DNA of 64,000 nt from Flavobacteriaceae bacterium (GTDB lineage Bacteria > Bacteroidota > Bacteroidia > Flavobacteriales > Weeksellaceae). This document shows, piece by piece, positions 52,444 through 62,700 of this stretch. The DNA is taken from the NCBI GenBank assembly GCA_030538275.1, contig JAUNUH010000001.1, forward strand, positions 1-64,000, in the 5' to 3' direction. Made by a program: the position numbers and the translations under genes. Numbering within the stretch: the stretch's first letter is position 1; the number at the start of each line of letters is the position of its first letter. The notes under the pieces were generated by a model, which was not told the origin of the DNA, made no database searches, and saw only the letters and a program-made list of their open reading frames with translations.

Positions 52444-54164
52444 TTAATCTGGAGAATTATCTATATTCAGATTAAATTTTTTTCGAAGTAATTCCAACGA
52501 TGGATTTTTGTCAACAAGTTCCTGAAAGATTTCACGTCGGGTTTTGATATGATTTTTGGTTTCATTGGACTTGGAAACTTTTGTAATCACCATAATAGAA
52601 TAATTGTTAAGTTGTGTGCGCAGTGCTTTCAAAAAATGTTCGCGAGCTTGTTCAAATTCGAGAATCATCGTGCTCGAATCAAATGTAAATTCAATATTTT
52701 TTTCCTGAGTCAATCGCCATTGAACTGTATCCAAAACATTAAAAAGCGATTTATTCTTTTTATTGGATTTGAGTTGAGATAAATATTCTAACCAGAACAA
52801 TTTAAAATCCTCAAGACTAAAATTGTCCTTGGGTAAACTTTTATCAATATCTTTTTCTTGCAAATTATCTTCCTCGTCTTCCTTTTGCACAGATTTATGA
52901 ATACTAAACAAAGAATTCTCTGGACGTCGATAATAATTTTTTTTAGTTGTAGTTTCTGGTTCTGGAGTAATTTCAGGCGTAATTTCAGCCGTTTCCTTCA
53001 GCGTCGTATTTTTTTCAACTTGCGGTGTTGTATTATCCTTCTCATTTTTATCTTTTTGAAAAAGAAAGGAAGGAATTATGCTAAACTTTTTTTTTTGGAT
53101 TGAATTTCTGTTTGGGACAATGAAGCTATTTGCATCAAGGTAATTTCAATAGTAAGTCGTTGATTTTTACTTGCCTTGTAGTGAATATCGGCTTGATTGC
53201 AAATTTCTATGGCTTGAATCAAAAAGTTGGGGCTACACAATTTTCCCTGTGCCAGATATTTTTGTTTTGTATTATCTCCAACATCCAGCAAATCAACAGT
53301 TTGTTCATGTTTAGAAACCAATAAATCTCTAAAATGACCTCCAAGTCCCGCAATAAATAATTGTAAATCAAAACCTTTATCAATGATTTGATTCAATAAT
53401 TGCAAAGCTTTTGGAATATCGTTTTCTAGACAGGCATCTGTAATTTGAAAGTAAGCATCATAATCCAATACATTCAATGTTTCGGAAACGCTTTCGAGTG
53501 TGAGTTTTCCTTCTCCAAATGTAGCCAATCGATCAAATATAGATAGTGCATCTCTCAACGCACCGTCGGCTTTTTGTGCAATTAAATGTAGCGCGTCATC
53601 TTCAAAAGCCACATTTTCTTTTTCGGCTATTTTGGCTAAATGAGCCTTGATTTCAGGAATTTGAATTCTTTTGAAGTCATAAATTTGGCATCGTGATAGA
53701 ATCGTAGGAATAATTTTATGTTTTTCTGTAGTAGCCAGAATAAAGATTGCATGAGCTGGTGGCTCTTCAAGCGTTTTTAAAAATGCATTAAACGCTTGGG
53801 TAGAAAGCATGTGAACTTCATCTATAATATATACCTTATATTTTCCCACCTGCGGCGGAAAACGTACCTGGTCTATCAAATTGCGAATGTCATCCACAGA
53901 ATTATTGGATGCGGCATCTAATTCAAAAATATTAAAAGCAAAATCATCATCAGAACTCACACCTGCTTCTTCGTTGATGCGGCGTGCTAGAATTCTAGCA
54001 CATGTGGTTTTACCCACGCCGCGTGGACCACAAAACAACAAAGCTTGCGCCAATTGATTGCTTTTTATGGCGTGCTCCAAAGTTGTAGAAATAACCTCTT
54101 GCCCAACAACTTCATCAAAACTTGTTGGGCGGTATTTGCGGGCAGAAACGATGTATTGACTCAT
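52444..54164 (-). CDS. dnaX: DNA polymerase III subunit tau (with gamma), dnaX read through a -1 slip
   Basis: Clamp-loader ATPase. The first frame (54164-53076, 362 residues) holds the AAA+ part: GPRGVGKTTCARILARR (Walker A), YIIDEVHML (Walker B), KTLEEPP, LSRCQIYDF; it ends in TAA just after a run of ten A (53096-53087). The -1 frame is open from that run to 52444 and encodes a charged linker and a tau-type C-terminal domain (SLEDFKLFWLEYLSQLKS, LRTQLNNYSIMVITK). One -1 slip gives exactly 573 residues; no slip gives a 362-residue gamma form. The C4 zinc module of E. coli DnaX is absent. A homopolymer sequencing error is the alternative. Confidence 0.85.
53086..53096 (-). other. dnaX poly-A slip site
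   Basis: Ten A followed by G on the coding (minus) strand. In frame 0 it reads AAA AAA AAA AGT, with a stop four codons later (TAA at 53078-53076). The -1 frame reads AAA AAA AAG and stays open for over 600 bases. It resembles the transcriptional-slippage and ribosomal-frameshift sites of other dnaX genes. Confidence 0.75.
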
Positions 54165-54175
54165 ATTATGAATTA

Positions 54176-54183
54176 CAAATATA
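54176..54183 (-). promoter_or_regulatory. dnaX promoter, -7 box
   Basis: TATATTTG on the minus strand, 11 bases before the dnaX ATG. Confidence 0.5.
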
Positions 54184-54210
54184 CAAAATCCAATATTGAA
54201 TCTATGTTTT

Positions 54211-54714
54211 TTATGGATTTAAACGAAATGAATTCATCGCTCTTAAGGCGTGTTCTTTGGTTTTTTCAAAATCTTCCAAATCCGAAGTAAAGGTAATAAT
54301 ATAAGCAACTCCGTTTTCGATTAAAAAATATTGTAAATTTCGTTGCATATTTTGATTATATTCCATTTCATAATCAATAAAATAGGCCGGTTTTCCTTGC
54401 AATTCTGTGGCTTCACGCTCATAAATCTTGAAATTAGGTATTGCCGATAATCCTTTGATAGACAATTGAATGTACTCATCCAAATTGACTTCATTACCTA
54501 CCATTTCAGTTATAATATTGATATTCTCTCTGAAATTATTTGTATTGAGATTTGAATAATAAATTACTTTATTTTGCGGATAGGAAACATGTTCAATGCT
54601 CCAATTTTCATCCGTGGTCATATTATATTCAGTGGTGTATGCCTTATTGTCTGTTGTTGAGGTACAATTGATGAATAGAAAGCTGAAAAGGAGAAGAATT
54701 ATAAGTTTTTTCAT
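54211..54714 (-). CDS. Hypothetical lipoprotein, PsbP/DcrB-like fold
   Basis: A 167-residue lipoprotein (LFSFLFINC, lipobox Cys17). The mature part alternates beta strands and one long helix. It has DENWSIEHVSYPQN near the start and a late segment YFLIENGVAYIITFTSDLEDFEKTKEHALRAMNSF split over its last 40 residues. This ending pattern (strand, then helix with a final MxSF) is typical of the PsbP/DcrB/DUF1795-like fold; I base this on pattern only. Function unknown. It lies downstream of sufB and upstream of dnaX on the same strand but with separate regulatory gaps. Confidence 0.7.
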   Translation of the reverse strand: MKKLIILLLFSFLFINCTSTTDNKAYTTEYNMTTDENWSIEHVSYPQNKVIYYSNLNTNNFRENINIITEMVGNEVNLDEYIQLSIKGLSAIPNFKIYEREATELQGKPAYFIDYEMEYNQNMQRNLQYFLIENGVAYIITFTSDLEDFEKTKEHALRAMNSFRLNP

Positions 54715-54766
54715 TTTGAAGTTGGGTGTTTATTTCATTGTTAAAAGTACTCCATTGGAAAGCAAA

Positions 54767-54803
54767 CAGGCCGATTTTTAGTGTCGGCCTGTATAATTTT
54801 TTT
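54767..54803. terminator. Terminator hairpin after sufB
   Basis: CAGGCCGA (54767-54774) pairs with TCGGCCTG (54784-54791). The sufB gene reads toward it on the minus strand; the better T-run lies on the plus strand side. Confidence 0.65.
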
Positions 54804-54816
54804 TAAAAGTTAAAAT

Positions 54817-56268
54817 TTAACCTACGCTACCTTCGAGGCTAATTTCGAGTAATTTTTTAGCTTCAACGGCAAATTCCATAGGAAGTTTATTTAATACTTC
54901 TTTGCTGAATCCGTTCACAATTAAGGCGATAGCTTTTTCGTCATCAATTCCTCTTTGGTTACAATAAAAGATTTGATCTTCACCGATTTTGGAAGTTGTT
55001 GCTTCGTGTTCTAATTGTGCAGTTTCGTTTTTAATTTCTATGTAAGGAAAGGTATGTGCGCCACATTTATTTCCCATTAATAAAGAATCACATTGAGAAA
55101 AATTTCTAGCACCTTCGGCATTTTTGGACACTTTTACCAATCCACGGTAAGAATTCTGTGAATTCCCTGCAGATATACCTTTACTTATAATGGTTGATTT
55201 GGTGTTCTTACCAATATGAATCATTTTGGTACCTGTATCTGCTTGTTGAAAATTATTGGTAACTGCAATTGAATAAAATTCGCCAATGGAATTATCACCC
55301 ATCAGAATACAGCTTGGATATTTCCAGGTAATTGCAGAACCGGTTTCTACCTGCGTCCATGATAGTTTTGCGGCTTTATGCGCAATTCCACGTTTGGTTA
55401 CAAAATTAAATACCCCACCAGAGCCATCTGCATTTCCTGGAAACCAATTTTGTACAGTAGAATATTTAATTTCTGCTCCGTCCATTGCAATCAATTCAAC
55501 GACTGCTGCATGTAATTGATTTTCATCACGTTGTGGGGCTGTGCAACCTTCTAGGTACGACACATAACTATCTTCGTCTGCAATTAATAGCGTTCTTTCA
55601 AACTGTCCTGTTCCCGCTTGATTAATTCTGAAATAGGTTGAAAGCTCCATAGGGCATTTCACTCCCTTGGGAATATAACAAAAGCTTCCGTCTGAAAATA
55701 CGGCAGAATTGAGTGCAGCATAATAGTTGTCACCTCTGGGAACTACCGTTCCGATGTATTTTTTTACCAGCTCTGGATGTTGTTGTATAGCATCCGAAAT
55801 GGACATGAACAAGATTCCTTTTTCTTTTAAAGTTTCTTGGAAAGTGGTTTTTACCGAAATGGAGTCAATAACCAGATCCACGGCAACTCCTGTAAGTCTT
55901 TTTTGTTCTTCGATAGAGATTCCTAATTTTTCAAAAGTTCGCAATAATTCTGGGTCAACTTCGTCCAGACTGGCGAGCTCAGGTTTTTTCTTAGGTGCTG
56001 CGTAATATTTAATTGCTTGAAAATCAGGCTTTTCGTACTTGATATTCGCCCAAGTTGGTTCTTCCATTTTTTGCCAAATTCGAAAGGCTTCCAATCTCCA
56101 TTCGGTCATCCATTCGGGTTCATTTTTCTTTTCAGAAATCATTTTTACGATTTCCTCGTTCAGACCAGTAGGGAAATCTTCATATTCTATATCCGTAGTC
56201 CAGCCAAATTCATATTCTTTGTTCGATGCAAGATCTTCTCTTAAATCATCTTCGGTATATTTAGACAT
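54817..56268 (-). CDS. sufB: Fe-S cluster assembly protein SufB
   Basis: A 483-residue scaffold subunit of the SufBCD complex, which builds Fe-S clusters with SufC ATPase and SufS/SufE sulfur donors. It has the N-terminal helical part ([17 protein letters not shown]) and the right-handed beta-helix core with [39 protein letters not shown] and the late [16 protein letters not shown] segment follow. Length is normal. An A-type carrier gene precedes it by 48 bases on the same strand; sufC and sufD are not in the window, at least not downstream. Confidence 0.96.
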   Translation of the reverse strand: MSKYTEDDLREDLASNKEYEFGWTTDIEYEDFPTGLNEEIVKMISEKKNEPEWMTEWRLEAFRIWQKMEEPTWANIKYEKPDFQAIKYYAAPKKKPELASLDEVDPELLRTFEKLGISIEEQKRLTGVAVDLVIDSISVKTTFQETLKEKGILFMSISDAIQQHPELVKKYIGTVVPRGDNYYAALNSAVFSDGSFCYIPKGVKCPMELSTYFRINQAGTGQFERTLLIADEDSYVSYLEGCTAPQRDENQLHAAVVELIAMDGAEIKYSTVQNWFPGNADGSGGVFNFVTKRGIAHKAAKLSWTQVETGSAITWKYPSCILMGDNSIGEFYSIAVTNNFQQADTGTKMIHIGKNTKSTIISKGISAGNSQNSYRGLVKVSKNAEGARNFSQCDSLLMGNKCGAHTFPYIEIKNETAQLEHEATTSKIGEDQIFYCNQRGIDDEKAIALIVNGFSKEVLNKLPMEFAVEAKKLLEISLEGSVG

Positions 56269-56316
56269 TTTATTGTATTAAATTGATTTATAATTAGTTG
56301 AATTCACATTATATAT

Positions 56317-56646
56317 TTATACGGCAAAACTCTCACCACAGCCACAGGTTCGGTTGGCATTGGGATTATTAAAAACGAAACCCTTGCCGTTCAAGCCACC
56401 AGAATATTCTAGCACTGTGCCAGCTAAATATAAAAATGACTTTTTATCGACTAAAATTCGAACTCCATTATCTTCAAATAATTTATCTTCTTCTTTTTGA
56501 TTTTTATCAAAATTCAAATTATAGGATAATCCACTACAACCACCGCTCGTAACACCAACACGTACATAGGTGTCGTTCAGCGTATTGCCTTCTTCTGCCA
56601 TGAGTTGTGAAACCTTTAGTTTTGCTCCTTCAGATACCTTTATCAT
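56317..56646 (-). CDS. sufA: A-type Fe-S carrier (HesB/IscA/SufA family)
   Basis: A 109-residue carrier with the three conserved Cys: one in TSGGCSGLSY (Cys37) and two in the C-terminal CGCGESF motif. It accepts Fe-S clusters from the Suf scaffold and hands them to target proteins. IscA, SufA and ErpA share this sequence pattern; the symbol is chosen because it lies 48 bases before sufB on the same strand, probably in one operon. The C-terminus is extended only to GESFAV, as usual. Confidence 0.9.
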   Translation of the reverse strand: MIKVSEGAKLKVSQLMAEEGNTLNDTYVRVGVTSGGCSGLSYNLNFDKNQKEEDKLFEDNGVRILVDKKSFLYLAGTVLEYSGGLNGKGFVFNNPNANRTCGCGESFAV

Positions 56647-56741
56647 CGTTATTTAGATTCATTTTACAAAAGTACGTAATTTAATACGATAATACGAATC
56701 ACCTAGAATTTTAATTCCTAAACGATCTAATTGGAAATTGA

Positions 56742-57683
56742 TTAAAAACTTGCAGGAATTTGCTTTAAAGCAGAATTGAATTCCATGATCAAATCATCTA
56801 CAACTTGTTGAGCAGATTTGATTTCATGAATTAATGCAGCTCCTTGTCCAATCTCGAGTTCGCCCTCGACCAAATCGCCTTCAAACATTCCTTTTTTGGC
56901 TCGTCCGCGTCCTAGTAGTGCTTGTAAATCTTCTATAGTAGCTCCGTTTTGATATGCATCTTGAATTTTTTGCCAGAATTCATTTTTAATCAATCTTACG
57001 GGCGCAAGTTCTTTCAAAGTTAATTGCGTTGTACCTTCTTTGGCCAAAACAATTTGTTCTTTGAATAAATCATGTGAACTCGCCTCGTGAGTTGCGGCAA
57101 ATCTTGTCCCTATTTGAACGCCATCTGCACCCAAAATCATAGCCGCCAACATTTGACTGCCCGTTGTTATGCCGCCTGCCGCCAGCAAGGGTATGTCTAT
57201 ATGATGGGCCACATCTGGAATGAGAGATAGGGTAGTAGTTTCTTCGCGTCCATTATGACCACCTGCCTCAAATCCTTCTGCTACCACGGCATCTACACCA
57301 GCTTCTTGTGATTTCAACGCAAATTTAACACTGCTCACAACATGCACCACCTGAATGCCTTCTTTTTGCAGAATTTCTGTCCAGGTTTTTGGACTTCCGG
57401 CAGAGGTGAAAACGATTTTTACGCCAAGACGAATAATATTTTCCATATGAGATTCAATGGCAGGATACATCAAAGGTACATTTACACCAAATGGTTTGTT
57501 GGTAGCTTTTTTACATTTTGATATATGTTCTGCCAATACGTCAGGGTACATACTGCCACTTCCAATTAATCCCAAACCTCCAGCATTGGATACTGCAGAC
57601 GCCAGTCGCCAGCCACTATTCCATATCATACCTCCTTGAATTATAGGATATTTGATTTGAAATAAAGTATTGATTCTATTCAT
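56742..57683 (-). CDS. Nitronate monooxygenase / FabK-like flavoprotein
   Basis: A 313-residue FMN-dependent TIM-barrel protein. The family segments are PIIQGGMIWNSGWRLASAV at the N-terminus, GGLGLIGSG, VAEGFEAGGHNG with the catalytic His, LLAAGGITTGSQM and ADGVQIGTRFAAT. The family covers nitronate monooxygenases and FabK-type enoyl-ACP reductases; the sequence alone does not separate them. The C-terminal part has a GQGAALIHEI segment seen in both. It precedes the sufA-sufB pair on the same strand by about 95 bases but need not be related to it. Confidence 0.88.
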   Translation of the reverse strand: MNRINTLFQIKYPIIQGGMIWNSGWRLASAVSNAGGLGLIGSGSMYPDVLAEHISKCKKATNKPFGVNVPLMYPAIESHMENIIRLGVKIVFTSAGSPKTWTEILQKEGIQVVHVVSSVKFALKSQEAGVDAVVAEGFEAGGHNGREETTTLSLIPDVAHHIDIPLLAAGGITTGSQMLAAMILGADGVQIGTRFAATHEASSHDLFKEQIVLAKEGTTQLTLKELAPVRLIKNEFWQKIQDAYQNGATIEDLQALLGRGRAKKGMFEGDLVEGELEIGQGAALIHEIKSAQQVVDDLIMEFNSALKQIPASF

Positions 57684-57795
57684 TTTTACTGAAATTTTTC
57701 AAATATAAGAGAAAAAGAAATGAGCAGGCTATGCGTTGGGACAAAGATGTTTGAATTGGCCAAGATTTTAATTTTAGAACAGTTCAATATATCAT

Positions 57796-57825
57796 TTGGA
57801 ATTGTCAATGTTTATTATATTTTTG
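57796..57825 (+). promoter_or_regulatory. Promoter of the DUF2795 gene
   Basis: TTG (57796-57798) and TATTTTTG (57818-57825) are spaced by 19 bases, matching the -33/-7 pattern. The start codon is 16 bases downstream. Confidence 0.65.
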
Positions 57826-57841
57826 CAAAAAATTAGAAATT

Positions 57842-58063
57842 ATGTACTGGACTTTAGAATTGGCATCTTATTTAAGTGATGCTCCGTGGCCTGCGACCAA
57901 GGATGAATTAATAGATTACGCCATTCGAACCGGTGCCCCCCTAGAAGTTGTAGAAAATCTACAGTCTATCGAAGATGAAGGGGACGCCTATGAATCTATT
58001 CAGGAAATTTGGTCTGATTATCCTACAGATGAGGATTTTCTCTGGAATGAGGATGAATATTAA
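57842..58063 (+). CDS. DUF2795 small acidic protein
   Basis: A 73-residue acidic cytoplasmic protein (LASYLSDAPWPATKDELIDY, then NLQSIEDEGDAYESIQEIW). It fits the DUF2795 family, which is short, strongly conserved and of unknown function in this phylum. It has its own -33/-7 promoter and its own terminator at 58084-58113, so it is a single-gene transcription unit. There are no Cys, no signal peptide and no membrane segment. The SDAPWPATKDEL start looks like a small helical domain. Confidence 0.9.
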   Translation: MYWTLELASYLSDAPWPATKDELIDYAIRTGAPLEVVENLQSIEDEGDAYESIQEIWSDYPTDEDFLWNEDEY

Positions 58064-58083
58064 AGAAAAATATTATTTAACAA

Positions 58084-58113
58084 GCTGCCCTTTTGAAAAG
58101 AAGGGCTTTTTTT
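58084..58113 (+). terminator. Intrinsic terminator after DUF2795 gene
   Basis: GCCCTT (58087-58092) pairs with AAGGGC (58101-58106), followed by T7. Confidence 0.82.
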
Positions 58114-58263
58114 ATTCTAAAAAAAATAGAATTCGTCAAAACATGAAATGATATTTAAGAGAAATGAATGAAATAGTTTTCATATTAAAATTTTACTATA
58201 TTTACGAAGCTTATTGAACAAATAGCTGCCAAGACTAATTTTATTAATTAAATTTCAATTTTT

Positions 58264-59454
58264 ATGAAAAACTTTTTATTTCTTTTTTATGTAATTTTTG
58301 GATTTGTTTTTTCTTTCTCACAGAGTAGTTTTGAGAAAGGATACGTTGTTATTGGTGGACAAAAACAAGACGTTTGGATCGATAATCAAGATTGGTCTAG
58401 ATCACCTTTATCCATCAGTTATAAGGTGAATGAAAGCGATAAACCCATCGTCGGAAATCCTAGTAGTATCGAGGAATTCGGAGTGTATAATTCATCACAA
58501 ATTTACCGTTCCAAGGAGTTCAGCTATGATGAAAAAATTCCATTCAGGAAAAATTTTGTAAGAGTTATATTGGATGGCGCAGCTACTCTGTATTCTTTTC
58601 TTAAAACCGATGGATATAATTATTATTTCGAAACAGAAGACGCCGATTTTCAATTACTTTCTTATGAGCAGTATCAAGAAGGTCGCCAATTGAAGGAAAA
58701 TGCTCTTTTTCGGGGCCAACTTAGGTCACATCTTACATGTGAAGATGTTACGGATAAAATTTTACAAAAAACAAACTATTCTAGAAATGATTTGAAAGAC
58801 GTATTTCAAATTTATAATCAATGTAAAAATCAATCTTTTACAGATTATACCAAAAATCAGTTAAAGACAAAATTCAGTTTGAGCCTTATGGCAGGCACAG
58901 GTCTGGCAGCTATGAAATCTGAATCTACTGAAACCAACAAATTACAAACCGAGGTGAAAACGCCAGTAAAAGCGGGCTTGCAGGCTGAAGTTCATTTCCC
59001 GTTCAAGCGCTATGGAGTTTCTGCCATTACAGGGATTTTCTATTCAAGTCATAATATGGATGCCGGAATCAAAGAAACTTTTCAAGTTCCTTCATCGGGC
59101 AATATCGTAACCAGGAGTTTTCCCGTTCAAGCCGATTTTTCAGCGATAGAAATTCCGCTGGGTGCCAAGTATTATATTAATTTAGTGCCAAAACACCGGG
59201 CTTTTGTTAATTTAGGAGCGACCTATTATCACATTTTGGGTGATTTGGAATTGAAATTTGACGAAACACCGCTTTATACAGTGCAAGAAATGACTTCAGA
59301 AGGCTCAATTGGTTTTTTTGGAGGAGTAGGATATATGTATAACCAACGATTGGGTGCAGAAATACGATATTCATCTGCCAACGGTCTCAAATATGAAAAA
59401 CAAACCGGAAAAGTAAATCAACTGATGTTGATGTTATCTTATAAAATTTTCTAA
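58264..59454 (+). CDS. Outer-membrane beta-barrel protein
   Basis: A 396-residue protein with a signal peptide (residues 1-20, ending FVFSFSQ). Residues about 25-190 form a soluble part with YVVIGGQKQDVWIDN and DVTDKILQKTNYSRNDLKDVFQIYNQC, a segment that may bind a partner. From about 205 it is a PorT/OmpA-like barrel (KFSLSLMAGTGLAAMKSE, GAKYYINLVPKHRAFVNLGATYY) ending LMLSYKIF with the terminal Phe. Ligand unknown. It lies between DUF2795 and secA. Confidence 0.85.
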   Translation: MKNFLFLFYVIFGFVFSFSQSSFEKGYVVIGGQKQDVWIDNQDWSRSPLSISYKVNESDKPIVGNPSSIEEFGVYNSSQIYRSKEFSYDEKIPFRKNFVRVILDGAATLYSFLKTDGYNYYFETEDADFQLLSYEQYQEGRQLKENALFRGQLRSHLTCEDVTDKILQKTNYSRNDLKDVFQIYNQCKNQSFTDYTKNQLKTKFSLSLMAGTGLAAMKSESTETNKLQTEVKTPVKAGLQAEVHFPFKRYGVSAITGIFYSSHNMDAGIKETFQVPSSGNIVTRSFPVQADFSAIEIPLGAKYYINLVPKHRAFVNLGATYYHILGDLELKFDETPLYTVQEMTSEGSIGFFGGVGYMYNQRLGAEIRYSSANGLKYEKQTGKVNQLMLMLSYKIF

Positions 59455-59799
59455 TCATTAGAATTTCAATATTTTACATTTGATTTGCAAAATGTAAGAA
59501 ATAGTCCGAAAGTTATTTTTTGGTTTTAAAATCTGTAATTATTCAAAGAATTTTTTTACTTGAATTATTTTGGAGTATGAATCAATCGGACATCATAATT
59601 TTATCAAAAAAAATAAATGCTGGTCGGGTCGATTCAGCCAATTTCCCTATGGTTACTGGAAATTTGTTTTCAGTTTAGACAAAATGTCATAAAATAACAT
59701 AAATAAATCCAAGCTTTCCCTGCAAGAGTGTCAAAATTATTACCTTTGCACAACTTTTGAATAAAAGTTGAAATTGAATTATTTACACGATAATAAATT
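59455..59799. other. Intergenic region before secA
   Basis: About 345 bases. I see a weak hairpin (TTACATTT 59474-59481 with AAATGTAA 59490-59497) just after the barrel gene and the secA promoter box at 59741-59748. Nothing else is recognisable. Confidence 0.55.
59741..59748 (+). promoter_or_regulatory. secA promoter, -7 box
   Basis: TACCTTTG followed by CA matches TAnnTTTGNA. The leader to the ATG at 59800 is about 45 bases. Confidence 0.6.
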
Positions 59800-62700
59800 A
59801 TGAGTTTTTTAGATAAAATATTAAAAGGATTTTTAGGTGATAAAAATGAAAAGGATGTGCGTGAATTACGCAAATATGTTGATAAAGTCCTGCAGGCAGA
59901 AGAAGAAAAAATAGCCAAACTATCGCTAGATCAACTTCGTGCCAAAACCATTGAATTCAAAGCTTTACTCAAATCTGCAAGTAAAGGCCAAGACGATAAA
60001 ATCACTGAATTGAAGCAATCCCTCGATTCAATAGAAGATATTGACGAAAAGGAAGATATTTTTGCACAAATCGACAAGCTCAACAAAGAAAAATATGAAA
60101 TAGAGGAAAAAATCCTGGATGATTTGTTACCAGAAGCTTTTGCAGTAGTCAAAGAAACAGCCAAACGGTTTTATAACAACCCATCGCTGGAAGTTACCGC
60201 AACAGCCTTTGACCGTGAATTATCTGGAAGCAAGGATTATGTTGAATTGCTGGGCGAAAACAAAGCCATTTGGAAAAATGCCTGGGATGCGGCTGGCAAA
60301 GAAGTGATTTGGGATATGATTCACTATGACGTTCAGCTAATTGGTGGTACGGTATTACATCAAGGAAAAATCGCAGAAATGCAAACGGGTGAAGGTAAAA
60401 CCTTGGTGGCTACATTACCTATTTACCTCAATGCACTCACAGGAAGAGGCGTACATGTTATTACAGTAAACGATTATCTGGCTCGTCGTGACGCCGCATG
60501 GATAGGCCCTATAATGGAATTTCACGGTTTGAGTGTGGATTGTATAGATTTACACCGCCCCAACTCTGAGGGTAGAAAAGAAGCCTACAAAAAAGACGTA
60601 GTTTACGGTACTAATAATGAATTTGGGTTTGATTATCTGCGTGATAATATGGCCACATCACTAGAAGGATTGGTACAACAAGAGCTCAATTATGCTATTA
60701 TAGATGAGGTGGATTCGGTATTGATTGACGATGCTAGAACTCCATTGATTATTTCTGGCCCGGTTCCACAAGGGGACAGACAAGAGTTTGATGCATTAAA
60801 GCCTACTATCGATCGACTTGTTCGTGTACAACGTGAAGAATTGTCCAAAACACTCAATGAAGCCCGAAAAATTTGGAACGAAGGTCATGCCAAAGAAGCC
60901 GGTTTTGAACTTCTCAAAGTCTTCCGGGGATTACCCAAATACAAACCTTTGATCAAATTTTTGTCTGAAGAAGGTACGCGTACCCAGCTTCTAAAAACAG
61001 AAGCGCATCACATGCAAGACAATAACCGCGAAATGTATAAAATAGACGATCATCTCTATTTTGTCATTGATGAAAAACAAAATCAAATCACCCTTACAGA
61101 CAAAGGAATCGATTATTTGTCCAAATTTTCTGAAGATCCCAACTTTTTTGTCCTACCCGAAGTGGGAGAAGAAGTAGCCAAAATTGAGCAATTAAATCTT
61201 CCAAAAGAAGAAGAACATCAGAAAAAAGAAGAATTCTTTAGGGATTTTGCCGTGAAATCTGAAAGAATACATACCATGAATCAGTTGCTCAAAGCTTATA
61301 CGCTTTTTGAAAAAGATGTGGAATATGTAGTGATGGATGGACAAGTGAAAATTGTTGACGAACAAACGGGTCGTATCATGGATGGCCGCCGATATTCAGA
61401 CGGATTGCATCAAGCCATAGAAGCCAAAGAAAATGTAAAAATAGAAGATGCTACCCAGACTTTTGCAACCATTACCCTGCAAAATTACTTCCGTATGTAC
61501 AACAAATTGGCGGGAATGACAGGTACTGCAGAAACCGAAGCAGGTGAATTCTGGGAAATTTACAAACTCGATGTTGTTGCGATTCCTACCAACAGACCTA
61601 TTGCACGAGCCGATAAAGAAGACAAAATTTACAAAACCAATCGCGAAAAATTCAATGCAGTAATAGAAGAAATTACCGAATTATCCAAACAAGGACGACC
61701 CGTACTCGTAGGTACAACATCGGTAGAAGTTTCTGAACTTCTTTCAAGAGCATTGCATTTAAGGCAAATTGAACATAATGTACTCAATGCCAAATTACAC
61801 AAAAAAGAAGCCGACGTGGTGGCAGAAGCTGGACAATCTGGCAAAGTTACCATTGCAACCAATATGGCAGGTCGAGGTACCGACATCAAATTATCTGATG
61901 CCGTAAAAAATGCAGGTGGATTGGCCATCGTAGGCACCGAAAGACACGATTCTCGTCGAGTGGACAGACAGCTTCGCGGTCGTGCAGGAAGACAAGGTGA
62001 TCCAGGAAGTTCACAATTTTTTGTTTCGCTAGAAGATAGCTTGATGCGCTTGTTCGGGTCTGAAAAAATCTCTAAACTCATGGACCGTATGGGCCACAAA
62101 GATGGAGATGTGTTACAACATTCAATGGTGTCCAAATCCATAGAACGCGCACAAAAAAAGGTAGAAGAAAATAATTTTGGAATCCGAAAAAGACTGTTAG
62201 AATATGATGATGTCATGAACAAGCAACGCGAAGTGATTTATACCCGTCGCAAAAATGCTTTGAACGGCGAAAGACTCGATTCAGACATCGCAAACATGAT
62301 TTTTGATACCGTGACCGGCATCGTAAACCAACACAAATCAAGTGGAAAATTTGACGAATTCTCTTTAGATTTAATCAAACATTTTACCATGGATTCACCT
62401 CTTACAGAAAACGAATTCAGAAGTAAAAACGAAGACGAAGTCGTGCGTGCCGTGTACAAAGCCGCTATGGAAGACTATAAAATCAAAACCAAAACTACCG
62501 CAGAAAAAGTATATCCTATAATTGCCAATATTTACGAAAATAACGTTCAGAATTTCAAAAGAATTCAAGTTCCCTTCACCGACGGCGTAAAAACTCTTAC
62601 CGTCGTTTCTGATTTGGAAAAAGCGTATGAATCTGAAGGAAAGCAACTTACACGAGATTTCGAAAAAGGAATCACACTGGCACTTATAGACGAACATTGG

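Noticed and set aside
52444..52911. A separate gene after dnaX starting at a TTG
   Set aside because: The -1 frame of dnaX is open from the A10 run straight into it; it is the tau C-terminal part, not its own gene.
61629..62222. A 197-codon antisense ORF within secA
   Set aside because: Ser-rich shadow frame opposite conserved SecA motor motifs.
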